Source of the DNA: Epiperipatus broadwayi
Lineage: Eukaryota; Onychophora; Udeonychophora; Euonychophora; Peripatidae
Assembly: GCA_028023455.1 (NCBI GenBank)
Contig: JAQFVV010012396.1
Span: 9,216,085-9,280,084, forward strand
Length of the DNA: 64,000 bases
Direction: 5' to 3'
In this document: positions 1-10,699 of the stretch, piece by piece
Layout of the letters: the number at the start of each line of letters is the position of its first letter
Numbering within the stretch: position 1 is the first letter of the stretch
The notes under the pieces: model-generated
Databases searched by the model: none
What the model saw: only the letters and a program-made list of their open reading frames with translations
Told to the model about the DNA's origin: nothing
Program-made: the position numbers and the translations under genes

Positions 1-2083
1 ATAAGTTTGATAAAATAACAGACTTATATGTAAGTAATTTTCTTTAAATATTTATATCATTATGATGAAGCACTCTATCTTTTAACTTGTTAAATGTAAA
101 AGCAGCATCTTCAAATTGTGCTGCACCTCATTATCATATCAATGTCATCTTTCTATCTAAAAAGCACAAGATATATAAACCAATCCACATTCTTAATAAA
201 CTATCCAAACCACAAGTTGATAAAGATTTTTTTTTCTTCACAGACTGATAGAGCACTTGAAGTTTGTGATAATTAATTAATTATATACCCAAGTCTTTAT
301 AATTTTGCATTCAAAATATTAAGGAGAATTTGAAGATCCTTTAAGAATGACACAATTATCAACATACTGTAAATCTAGAAGCCAAGAAGATGAAGTTCTT
401 TTCACATTTAATTTGTTAAAATTGGAAAAAAAAAATCACATCTTAATGTTTATTCATGAAAACATCTATAAACTGTTCCAAAGATTACTATTATAAAAAT
501 GGAAAACTGAATTGTTTATGATATGATTGAAGCAAAGCAATAAATTATTGATTAGATTGACCAGAAATATAGTATTGATCTCCTAATTGGATAAACTATC
601 ATTACTATTAATAATGTATATATTATTAATTGGGAACACTTAAGAACTTAACCATTGGTATTAACAATAGATATATTGTATAATATAAATAATTGACTTT
701 AAAGTTAAACTGCTTAATTTCTGTAAATTACATAAACCAGTAAAAAACTGCATAAGAATAAAACTGCAATCTAAAGTGGATCTTATAATTCAGTAATATT
801 ATTATTCCTATTTATTGATCTATCATTTCTAGTTGAATTGTCACTTGACCACCCAAGTGATTAGCCATTTGTCTACAATTATATTATTTATTTTATATTG
901 CTAGAAATAGTTATTAAATTGGAGGGCCGAATTTAATAAAAATATTTAATGCTTTACTTATCCATTATTTACAAACAATGTAAAAGCAATATTATATGAA
1001 TTAAATGATTAAAAGCAGATTGTAGTTTTTTTACAAAAATATCTGGTAATTAATAATTTTAAGTAAATTTAAAAAAAAAAATTAAGCCAGCAATTGCGCA
1101 GTTAGGAACAAATAAATATTTTTTATTCAAAATCAGTAACAGCACAATAAATTAATACATTATCAAACATACTTTGATAGATAAGTTTTTTGATTATTTT
1201 GGTAAACATAATTTTACATTTCATAGTAAAAGATTGCTTTTTTAACATTAAAATTTATTAATAGTAATTATATTAATAAACTTATCAGAGTTTAATGCAA
1301 AAATTTGATAAATTTTTGTACATAAATGTATTTATTTATTTTTTAAATCTTTTGAAAATATTTTGGATATCATTCTATCATAGTTATTACTATTAACTTT
1401 GAACATAAGAATAACATGACGTTGGAATTAATATTATGAAATATTATACATCTAACATCCTACAGTGGCATTTATATAACTACTGACTGTTGTCTATTGA
1501 CTGGATGCATTATTGTCTCAGACTATCCATTTTCTATCAAAAAGACTTTTGCAGATATAAATTATAACATTTGTAGCTCTTTTAGAATTGCTGATAATAT
1601 GAATGAGTAAAAAAAAAAGGAAGAGAGAGAAAGGAAGAACTAAAAGCAGAAATTAGTTTGGAATAGCTCTACAAACAACCACAAGCTGGTAGTTTAGACT
1701 AATGAAAAAGTAAAACCAAATATCATGAGACTGATGTATAAATGTTAAAATAAAAAAAATTGATCTCTGGAATTTTTTAAAATTATATAAATTAAGATTA
1801 TTTTTTTTATTGTTCTTACTGTTTTGATCATAATAACTATTATTTACAATGTTGTTTTTTTACTTCCTTTACAGTTGTATTGTTTTCGTTTTTTTGTTGT
1901 TGTTTAAAAAGGCTCTATACATTTTTTAGAAATAGAAAGATAAGAAAGGTTCACAATTTTGTGACAAATTGATATGATTTATATAAATTATTTAATTCTG
2001 ATTATTTTATTTATTATATTGATAGAAATTCTTAAAATGCAGTAAAAATATATATATATTAACTTTTTTACATATAGTAGAAT

Positions 2084-2114
<31 letters not shown>

Positions 2115-2250
2115 CAATTTTGTCTTTCAAAAGTATTTTTTGATGCTGCATCAATTATAATTAAAATATATATATATAGAAAATCATTTATTTATGGAAA
2201 AAATTAATAAATATATATAGTAATCTCTCAAAACCTTTAATTTGGGAAAA
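1..2250. other. AT-rich stretch without a recognisable gene
   Basis: I see no coding exon here: there are only short stop-interrupted reading frames and homopolymer runs (for example about 2,083-2,113). Positions about 340-500 resemble about 30,520-30,690, sharing a stretch around 'agccaagaagat' and a following 'tctataaactgtt' motif, so a very old dispersed repeat (probably LINE-derived, see 30,480-31,080) lies here. Whether the interval is intron of the downstream gene or intergenic cannot be decided from the sequence. Confidence 0.5.
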
Positions 2251-2686
2251 AATACTAAGTAAAAAATTTAAATTTGTAAATTTTACATATACTTTGTTTG
2301 TATAGTGTTGTGGCAGTTATTTTCTTGCATCGTGCTTTCAGAGACATTGTTGCCATCACAGTGATATTTGCACTAATATCAGCATTTACATTAAAAATTA
2401 AAATTTCATTTAAAATGGTCCCAAAATACAAAGCTAATGATAGTAGTAATTCTGCCAAATCTAGAAGAAATCCTTTACTGCTTTCTTTTTGTGATATAAT
2501 GAAAATAATTAATTTAATTTTGAAGAAATGGGGAAAACTCATATGCTGAAGCTTTCTGGTTATTTAATAAAAAGAATCATCAATTTATGAAATAATAATA
2601 GAGTACTTTTAATTCATAACCTGGAAGGGTGATTTAATCCCTTTGCTTACATATACATTGACTATGTTTAATTTAAGGTTTGAAAT

Positions 2687-3406
2687 TGTCATATCTGACC
2701 TTGCTTTCAGAAGTGGACTAGTCCATGTTCCTTTCTTATCTGATCAGATTGAACCAAGGTATAATCATGATCAAAGGGTGAATTCACATAAGTATGGCCA
2801 AGGTGTAAACATGGATAAAATCTTACCCTTGGTTAGGCTCTCTGATTCCGATTGCTATCAGTAAGGGAGGAGGTAAATAGTCAGCATTTTTGGAGGCAAG
2901 CCTGAGAAAAGGTCTGTCTAACCTAAATGACAATACGTGCTCTTAAGAGAGAATGTTTGTCTACCTGAATGACTGAACATGCTCTCCATTGAAACCACTT
3001 CCAACAGTGAAGGTGTTTTTACTGTATTGACTACCGATATGTCTACACAGTGAAGCAAGTCCACGATAGGACTAGAAGCTGCTATGACTATGGCAGACTT
3101 GAGGCAAACTGTTTAGTACAACCTGAAGAGTCATTTAACAAACTTGAAGCAAGCTGTCCAGTACAGCCAAAAGAGTTAAGACCAGTACCCATGAGGCAGC
3201 TAATATATGCAGCTGGAAGTGAGTTCAGTCATTCAGCACAACCAGCTCATTATTGACTAAGTTATACTTCAAATTGTATTTATTGATTATATGATATGTT
3301 TGTATATTTGTTCTAATAAATTATACATATTAAATTGTGAGTGTTCATATTTTTTGATATTACTGTTGGTTTGAGTCTGAACCCTGAAATTCAGCCAAAC
3401 ACAACA
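2687..3406 (+). mobile_element. Solo LTR of an LTR retrotransposon, 5 bp target duplication
   Basis: The 720 bp segment begins TGTCATATCTGACC and ends AACACAACA, the TG...CA ends expected of a long terminal repeat. It is flanked by an exact 5 bp duplication, gaaat, at 2,682-2,686 and 3,407-3,411. An AATAAA-type signal lies near 3,316. It is more GC-rich than its surroundings. The same sequence, from the 5' end through about 560 bp, recurs as two opposed fragments at 60,494-61,283, so it is a repeat family. No gag/pol sequence is next to it, so I read it as a solo LTR left by LTR-LTR recombination. Short reading frames inside it (for example 3,050-3,256) are not taken as genes. Superfamily cannot be assigned. 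Confidence 0.8.
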
Positions 3407-3411
3407 GAAAT

Positions 3412-4302
3412 AATAATAATTATTTTTAAAAAGATAAAAGAAATTTAAGTATAATAATTTGTGCTCCTTAAACTGTTAAAATTCCATCCGTAATAAGTAT
3501 TTATCAAAATTTGAAATAACAGTAAATCTGTGAGTGGGAAAGATGGAAGCAAAAGAAATTCTAGTAACTAATATTTTACACCAGATACTATTGAGTCTAT
3601 TTTAAGACTTTTGCAAAATATCCAGAAAACGAATAACATCAAGTCATTTACTACAAGTAACTGATTGTTGTTTAGATTCTGAAATCTGTATGAACTTAAA
3701 AGCAAAATGCTTTCATTGCTTTTTTTAAGCTTATCAGATTTTTTATCTTTATTAACTTCATACTTTGGGCCATTTTAAGTGAAATTTTAATTTTTTAATT
3801 AAAAATGTAAATGCTGTCATTGAGAAATCATAAGAAAATGGCATTTTCCATTTATATAGACAAAAGTATTACATCAATATTGCATATTTTGTATTTCATC
3901 AATATCATCAATTTTTATTACAAGAAGAAAGATAATAAGTTATTTATTTCTTTGAAAAAGAGAGAATTTAAGAATGTATGTGATACATGCACACACCTAA
4001 ATTTGATTATAGTAGTACATTCATAGGTAAATTTGCTTGCTTGTTTTATTATTTTATTTTATTTTTCATAATGGTATTATTCTATTTTTTGCTAATTAAT
4101 TTTTTAGATTGTTTATGTGTATAATTTTTAAATTAAATTATATCATAGTTATTAAAAAACTGTATATATATATATGTGTGTGTGTGTGTGTTTAAAATAT
4201 ATTGTAACAATACAAACTCGGGGGTATATCTAGGGTGATAAAAAACAATATCATCATCAACCCCAGTTGATAATCAAATTATACAATTTTAATATACAAA
4301 TA
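3412..4302. other. AT-rich spacer with a (TA)n(TG)n microsatellite
   Basis: No gene recognised. A TA run followed by a TG run sits at about 4,163-4,192. A 71-codon frame at 3,811-4,026 is low-complexity and AT-driven, has no recognisable domain and is not accepted as a gene. Confidence 0.5.
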
Positions 4303-5405
4303 ATAAATGATCAAAATTACTCCAAATTCAGAATTCAATCAGACTAGTCAAAAAAATAAACTCTAAAACACTACCAATGGTTTTACTGCTACAAGTAGAC
4401 TTCTCAAGTGTAAAGAACTACAAAACAACACCATATTTATATTAAACATTACCCACAATTTCACTTACTTCCCATACACTGTTAATATTGAAAGAACTTT
4501 TAAATAAGTTGTTTCAGAATCATACATTTTTAATAATAAAGATTCTTTAATTCTTTTTATTTAATTTCTCTCAAAGAAGACAATCTTAGCTTCATCAAAA
4601 TTAATAGTATGGCCTGTATCTTTTTCATGGATATTCAAAGCAGAATTAAGATATTTATTTCTAACCCTATGTTTAAGCTCAAACTAATCTGACCTATATA
4701 TATTTTCTTACAAAAGCAAGGGATAATATACATTATTCCAGGAATAATCTTTTTATCAAAAATTTCCTTTTCCAAGCAATTTTTTTATTTCCAAACAAAT
4801 GACTATTTTTACATACAATTTTATAAGAAAACAGTTTAAATGGCAAAGAAATAAAATCAAATATTTCTTTATCCTTTATATCAATCCAAATATTATTAAA
4901 TAAAATACTTTTAACAAATTTATCAGAGTAGCCAACATCTCAAATAATCTTTATAAAGTTGATTTTTTTTAAACAAAGCTACCTCACTAGAATTATTTAA
5001 TTTTTTATTTCTGCAACAATAATTTCTTAAAGCAGCTAATTTATGAGATATATATTGACAGCTATCAGATTTAATTATAGACCTTAGACCTTAACTCTTT
5101 ACTTTTAACATAATGACTATGTACTTAACAATTAGCCTTTACATTTCTAATTATAAGAATCTTTATTATTAAAAATTTATGATTCCAAAGCAATTAACTT
5201 ATTTAAAAGTTTTTTTTAATATTAAGGGTATATGGGAAGTAAGTGGAATTGTGGGTAATGTTTAGTTTAAATATATTGTTATTTTGTAGTTCTTTACACT
5301 TGAGAAGTCTCCTTGTAATAGTGAAACCATTGGTAGAGTTTATTTTCTTGGCTAGTCTGGTCGAGTTGTGAATTTGGGATAATTTTGATTATTTATTGAG
5401 TAGTT
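4303..5405 (-). mobile_element. Old Penelope-like element fragment with inverted flanking repeats
   Basis: Arms of about 190 bp at 4,303-4,494 and 5,216-5,405 are inverted copies of each other with scattered differences; for example 'gacttctcaagtgtaaagaa' is present in both. The sequence between them, read on the minus strand, encodes a decayed C-terminus of a Penelope-like element. Around 4,680-4,750 is the GIY-YIG start with the zinc-like linker (residues IIPCFCKKIYIG). In another frame at about 4,575-4,640 lies HEKDTGHTINFDEAKIVFFE, the conserved H...TGH...F part of the same nuclease. Upstream (about 4,750-5,000) there are reverse-transcriptase C-terminal type residues. Frameshifts and stops show it is dead. 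Inverted terminal pieces of this kind are known in Penelope-like insertions (pseudo-LTRs). The linker (IPC-x-C) differs from the younger copies at 38.6-42.5 kb, so this is a different lineage. Confidence 0.75.
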
Positions 5406-7079
5406 TAGCTTTATGCTTTTAATGTTTCAATAATAAATGAATATGATGAAATGATCCTGTGATGAATATTCAGGAATGACTAATCAAATTAAATATAATG
5501 ACCATGTGATCAGCAGAAATAAATTAACTATAAATTCATCCACTTACAGATGAATAATAATAATCATTCATCATCATGAATGATCAACAATAAAAAAAAT
5601 CAACAGTCAACCTTGTGACTGGATTTGAAATGGGTTTACTATAGACCAGGCTAATAGCCACTGCCAAACTTAGGGCAGCAATACAACACAATAATTTGTT
5701 TGCATAAACTTAAGTACTAATCCAACAGAATATAACAGTTAAAAAAAAATAATGCTCAGATTCACAAAACATCCTGACCATCATCAATGCTCTGGGCATA
5801 TAGTACTACTAGTGTACTGGCCAGCTATCAACTAAATTTTTAAATAAATAAAATGAAATGTAGTATATGGATTTTAAACAATATCCCTTTGCACTATCCA
5901 GCATTAGAGAAGTAATGAAATCATCATCAACTGGATGTCCATAACACGAAACACAAACCTCAATCCATATAACTTGTTATGCACAAATCCAGCTCAGAGA
6001 GCAAAAGTGTTATAACTTATTGTGAGCAAGAGATAATACCAACATATAATAATTTATATTTCACATCTTTTTTTGGGATTATAATGAATTCACTGGAATA
6101 ACTTAATGAAATATAAATTTATTAATTAGAAACAATAATAAAATGAAATTAAGGTCTGCTAAGTACATTATAAATATAAATTACGCATTTGGATTTTGAT
6201 TAGAATACAAAGTATATATGTAATATTATATTGTTATTTACATATTTCTCAATAGGTTTACATAAAACACACACATATATCAGTACACAGATGTCCCTGT
6301 ATAATATAAAATGAACATATTTGAATTGTCATAGACTTATAAAAGAATTAAAAATTCATTTTTAATAATACATAAATGATTAATTTTAATGAATATGTGG
6401 GTGATGACTGATTTTAAAATATATGCCTATCCATTCCAATGTTTGCACAGCCATTGGCATTTATATATATAAAAAAAAACATAGTTATATATTTTTTTAA
6501 AGAAAATTCTATGTTAAAAAAAAGTATATACATAAAACCAATGCATACCCGTGTTATTTTCTTACAAATCCAAAGTTATTAGTACGTTTCAAATAAAAGT
6601 TGTTTAGTTTTTTTTTACAAAAAACAGTTAGGAAAGTTAATTTAAAATTCATGCTTTTGTTTCTTCATTTTTAATAAGGAAGATTTCTGAGTTTATTTTT
6701 TTTAATTTCAAAATAAATCTTTAGTGAATCAATCCTCTATTTTGAGATATATAATTTAAGCCAAAACTTATTTACTTTTACACTTTTCAATTGCCTATTA
6801 TTAATGCCAAGCGTTGGATTGTCAGCAGTCTTCATTTATATTTGGACATAGAAGAGCATGAATGTTCCAATATTGTCATTTATCTTACGGGAAAATTATC
6901 TTAATGTTTGTCATTAGATTACTAGAACTATTTGAACATATTTTGTTTATGAAGGAGGCTTGTTTGCTAAAGTTACCTTGAGTATTATCTCTAAATGTGG
7001 AAACAATCTTGTCCCAGCTAACATAAGGTTGATAGATTTTTGGAATCTATATATATATTAAATGTAATCCTAATCCATT
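5406..7079. other. AT-rich stretch, nothing identified
   Basis: No gene or bounded repeat recognised. Around 5,620-5,720 and 5,920-6,030 the composition is less AT-rich than the surroundings, which suggests unidentified old repeats, but no ends or coding motifs can be pointed to. Confidence 0.4.
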
Positions 7080-7708
7080 TTGAGTATTATGAAACCATAA
7101 TTTTCTGAATGAAATTGTAACTGTTTTTTTTCTCACAAGAGCTTTCTGTTCAGTGAATAAACATTTGAAATGAATGATTTTGTAAAGATTATAATAGGTA
7201 AGTAGTATGTGATCTTTGTGATGATAAACATGTTGATGACAGCCACTTTAGAATAGATTGTGAGATATGCCTTTGTGTTGAATTTCAACAGTTTATCTTG
7301 TATTTGTTTTTGCATATCCATATTGCTCAGGTGGGAAGAAAAACCTAAATATATAGTTGGTATGCCAAGAAATGTGTTTGTATATGCTTTACTTGTGTAT
7401 ATATGCCCATGTACATGATTTGTCTAGATTGAATTTAAGGTTGTGGGAATTGGTAAATTCCTTCATGATTTTTATTAATGTTTGAATTTCTTTTGTTGTA
7501 AGGAAAACTATAATATTGTCTATGTATACTATCCAGGTTATATTCTCATCCAATGTAGGTATATAGATGCCTGAAAGTTATTTTTCTGTGTTGTTGAGGA
7601 ATTAAACAAAGGCAAAACTCTCCATACAGTAGTGCCACCCTGTGCCAAACAGAGTAATCAATGGATTCCAGAAGGCTTGTGCATAAAATCCCTATCTAGT
7701 GCCTACTC

Positions 7709-7767
7709 ATCCAATATCCCTAGACTAGTTTCTGGCTTGTGGCCATCATCAGTGAGGAGTCTTGGAT
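7709..7767 (-). ncRNA. Type I hammerhead ribozyme, unit 1 of the multimer
   Basis: On the minus strand: distal stem I (ATCCAA/TTGGAT), proximal stem I, core CTGATGA, stem II TGGC-CACAA-GCCA, GAAA, a very short stem III (C-TA-G) and cleavage triplet GTC. One proximal stem I pair is broken compared with the 8,802-8,860 copy (TAGGGA instead of TGGGGA). The core is intact. Confidence 0.75.
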
Positions 7768-8150
7768 CTGAGAGCACTGCACCTAGATCTTAGGATCTAA
7801 TGCAACCCTCCAACAGCCACCTTTTAACTCTACTTTACTACAAAACTATGAGAATGAAATTGAAAACATTGTTAATATCTTCTATCTAAGTTCAATAGCT
7901 TATATAGTCATATGGATCTGAACTCAATTCAGCATCCATACATTTTGGTGTCTTTGGCTCTTAAACAACCATAGCCACCACTATCCTATTGGTGTTAAAC
8001 CACTAAACATCACATGATCACCATCTCTATACTAGCACATGTTGTAAACAAAGGCAAAACTCTCCATACAGAAGTGCCACCCTGTGCCAAACAGAGTAAT
8101 CAATGGATGCCAGAAGGTTTGTGCATAAAATCCCTATCTAGTGCCTACTC

Positions 8151-8209
8151 ATCCATTATCCCCAGACTAGTTTCTGGCTTGTGGCCATCATCAGTGAGGA
8201 GCCTTGGAT
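8151..8209 (-). ncRNA. Type I hammerhead ribozyme, unit 2 of the multimer
   Basis: Minus-strand copy with intact CTGATGA core, stem II TGGC/GCCA, GAAA and GTC. The distal stem I has one change (ATGGAT instead of TTGGAT). Confidence 0.75.
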
Positions 8210-8357
8210 CTGAGAGCACTGCACCTAGATCTTAGGATCTAATGCAACCCTCCAGCAGCCAACTTTTAACTCTACTACAAAACTATGAGAATGAAATTGA
8301 AAACACTGTTGCTGGAGGGTTGCATTAGATCCTAAGATCTAGGTGCAGTGCTCTCAG

Positions 8358-8416
8358 ATCCAAGGCTCCTCACAGATGATGGCCACAAGCCAGAAACTAG
8401 TCTGGGGATAATGGAT
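8358..8416 (+). ncRNA. Hammerhead ribozyme with a broken core, unit 3
   Basis: Same fold on the plus strand, but the invariant core reads CAGATGA instead of CTGATGA at about 8,373. Since U4 is essential in hammerheads, this copy is predicted to be inactive. Confidence 0.7.
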
Positions 8417-8801
8417 GAGTAGGCACTAGATAGGGATTTTATGCACAAACCTTCTGGCATCCATTGATTACTCTGTTTGGCACAGGGTGGCACTTCTGTA
8501 TGGAGAGTTTTGCCTTTGTTTGCAACAATTATGTGCTAGTATAGAGATGGTGATCATGTGATGTTTAGTGGTTTAACACCAATCCTGCCTAATAGGATAG
8601 TGGTGGCTATGGTTGTTTAAGAACCAAAGACACCAAAATGTATTGGTGCTAAATTGAGTTCAGACCCATATGACTATATAAGCTATTGAGCTTAGATTGA
8701 AGATATTAACAATGTTTTCAATTTCATTATCATAGTTTTGTAGTAGAGTTAAAAGGTGGCTGGTTGCATTAGATCCTAAGATCTAGGTACAGTGCTCTCA
8801 G

Positions 8802-8860
8802 ATCCAAGGCTCCTCACTGATGATGGCCACAAGCCAGAAACTAGTCTGGGGATATTGGAT
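8802..8860 (+). ncRNA. Type I hammerhead ribozyme, best-preserved copy (unit 4)
   Basis: In order: distal stem I ATCCAA (8,802-8,807), internal loop GGC, proximal stem I TCCTCA (8,811-8,816), core CTGATGA (8,817-8,823), stem II TGGC (8,824-8,827), loop CACAA, TGGC partner GCCA (8,833-8,836), GAAA (8,837-8,840), stem III C-TA-G and triplet GTC with predicted cleavage after 8,846. Then come the stem I partners TGGGGA (8,847-8,852), internal loop TA, and TTGGAT (8,855-8,860). Stem I is two helices of 6 bp (one G-U pair) separated by an internal loop, as in natural type I ribozymes whose stem I loop contacts loop II. The first pair of stem II is T-A rather than the usual G-C, which may lower activity. 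The very short stem III is like that of Penelope/retrozyme hammerheads, which are reported to act best as dimers. Confidence 0.85.
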
Positions 8861-9261
8861 GAGTAGGCACTAGATAGGGATTTTATGCACAAGTCTTCTG
8901 GCATCCATTGATTACTCTGTTTGGCACAGGGTGGCACTACTGTATGGAGAGTTTTGCCTTTGTTTGCAACAATTATGTGCTAGTATAGAGATGGTGATCA
9001 TGTGATGTTCAGTGGCTTAACACCAATCCTGCCTAATAGGATAGTGGTGGCTATGGTTGTTTAAGAGCCAAAGACACCAAAATGTATAGGTGCTAAATTG
9101 AGTTCAGACCCATATGACTATATAAGCTATTGAGCTTAGATTGAAGATATTAACAATGTTTTCAATTTCATTCTCGTAGTTTTGTAGTAAAGTAGAGTTA
9201 AAAGGTGGCTGCTGGGGGGGGGGGTGCATTAGATCCTAAGATCTAGGTGCAGTGCTCTCAG

Positions 9262-9320
9262 ATCCAAGGCTCCTCACTGATAATGGCCACAAGCCAGAAA
9301 CTAGTCTGGGGATATTGGAT
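9262..9320 (+). ncRNA. Hammerhead ribozyme with a core substitution, unit 5
   Basis: Same fold; the core at 9,277-9,283 reads CTGATAA, losing the invariant G8. Stems I and II and the GTC triplet are preserved. Predicted to be inactive or weak. Confidence 0.7.
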
Positions 9321-10196
9321 GAGTAGGCACTAGATAGGGATTTTATGCACAAGTCTTCTGGCAGCCATTGATTACTCTGTTTCGCACAGGGTGGCACTAC
9401 TGTATGGAGAGTTTTGCCTTTGTTTACAACAATTATGTGCTAGTATAGAGATGGTGATCATGTGATGTTTAGTGGTTTGTTGAGGAATTGGTTTATATAT
9501 GTTGTAAATAATAAAGTATTTAAGTGATGATCCTTGAAGTATAGATTGATTCTTGTTTATTAAACAAATTTATTTTCTAAGTTTGTATGAAAATATCAAT
9601 TGGTAAGCTGTTTTTAATGTTGAGCTCTACTAACATTGGGCTATGTTTCTTTGTATTTCACATGATATCAATGATAGTCTTGAATAATAATGCTATTTGT
9701 AATGCTATTTGTTATGTTGATTTTTTTTTGGTTCAATGAATTGTGACTGAGATAACAATGGTAATAATTGTGGTTCTATCTTGTTTTTTAATATCTTTTG
9801 AAGTAATTTTATTTTTAATGGGCCCATGGATATTGTCTTCTATTTTTATTTTGCATTGTGGTTGGTGATTCTTTATGAATGGAACAATTGCCATTGGATA
9901 TAAATCATGAATTTCATAAATGTCTCTGAAAGGAAATTAGTCATATCTGTAAGATATGATGAGATAAATTGACTTAGGTGTTCAAATACAAACTTTGGTA
10001 TGCCTAGAAGGTCTGGATGACAAGATTGGTGTTTTAGAAACCAGTTTTTCAATAGTTTATCACATTTTAATGCATTTTTAAATTTTATTTTACTGATATC
10101 AGTACCTTTTGTTTAAAAAGTATCTCTAAATGAAAAATAATCAAAAATGATACGAGAAATATATATATAACGTTACATATTTAATTGATATATATA

Positions 10197-10695
10197 CTAT
10201 AACCTCTCAATCAAATTTGTTTGAAAGAGAGACTGTAAACGCACCTCCGATTGCGTTTATGTGTACTAACAACGCATTCGCATATGGTTGAACCTTTATG
10301 AGATTCTAATTCACACAATGTACTCGCTCCAGAGTTTTCAAACGAAATAAACAATCAACATAAATATATACAAATTTCTCAGGGTTTAAATCTTGACTAC
10401 TAAACTTTTAATATATAATTTATATAATTTTTCAACAATCACTGGTTTATTAATTTTTTTATCATAGAAAAAATCACTGGTTTATTACTAAATGATTTCA
10501 TACTTATATAATTTCATTTTATCTATTCATTAACTACATATTCTCAGAGTTTCTATTAATAAATATTCATTAAGACTTATTGTAATAATTATCTCAGAGC
10601 TTTTCTCCAATAACATTTACTACTATCTAGATGAATATGCGTATCAGGAATTTTTATGTACGCATTGCACTTTCAACTCATTCGATTCAAATAGC
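10197..10695 (+). repeat. Dispersed repeat D, copy 1
   Basis: About 500 bp related to 19,918-20,420 in the same orientation. Shared landmarks in order: AACCTCTCA near the left end, GCATTCGCATATGGTTGA, TTTTTCAACAATCACTGG, ACTACATATTCTCAG, and a right end near ATTCAAAT. This copy carries a short internal duplication around 'aatcactggtttatta' that the other lacks. Non-coding; class unknown. Confidence 0.7.
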
Positions 10696-10699
10696 AAAT

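Larger units (their letters stand above)
7604..9476 (+). mobile_element. Five-unit inverted multimer of a hammerhead-bearing repeat (retrozyme-like), 13 bp target duplication
   Basis: This block is bounded by the exact direct repeat ttgttgaggaatt at 7,591-7,603 and 9,477-9,489, so the whole 1,873 bp arrived as one insertion. Inside are two units in one orientation (7,604-8,046 and about 8,047-8,309), a turn-around near 8,309, then three units in the opposite orientation (about 8,310-8,765, 8,766-9,222 and 9,223-9,476). Comparable points recur every 442-460 bp, which gives the monomer size. Each unit holds a type I hammerhead ribozyme fold (listed separately). Its sense strand is minus in the first two units and plus in the last three. 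The left edge is AAACAAAGGCAAAACTCTCC. The right edge is a tail containing GTGATCATGTGATG. No reading frame is conserved between units, so the element is non-coding and must depend on enzymes encoded elsewhere. It interrupts an older LINE. Confidence 0.85.
7080..10130 (-). pseudogene. Degenerate LINE reverse transcriptase split by a 1.9 kb insertion
   Basis: Minus-strand frames on both sides of the insertion at 7,604-9,476 read as one decayed non-LTR retrotransposon. At about 7,430-7,560 the catalytic YxDD region appears as WIVYIDNIIVFLTTKEIQ, where the usual YADD has become YIDN. It is followed by a lysine/leucine-rich thumb region (NLKFNLDKSCTW). At 7,133-7,321 there is a post-RT segment (KAYLTIYSKVAVINMFIITK) of the kind that follows RT in many LINEs. 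On the other side, about 9,490-9,530 reads IYNIYINQFLNN across frameshifts, the motif-B-to-C spacer. Frameshifts and the lost catalytic residue show it is dead. The host LINE must be older than the insertion, whose 13 bp duplication lies in LINE sequence. Clade uncertain. Confidence 0.65.

Noticed and set aside
2298-2549. Open frame of 83 codons with a hydrophobic stretch (VAVIFLHRAFRD...)
   Set aside because: The minus strand is open over the same place, there is no ATG at its start, no family resemblance and no splice support. The short likeness of AVIFLH to a SCYL3 motif (ALIFLH) does not extend.
3050-3256. 68-codon frame with repeated SCPVQPKE-like segments
   Set aside because: It lies wholly inside the solo LTR; the apparent protein repeat reflects short DNA repeats of the LTR.
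8014-8235. 73-codon frame, similar to one at 32,896-33,108
   Set aside because: Both are translations of the hammerhead-family unit; other copies of the unit do not keep the frame, so it is non-coding.
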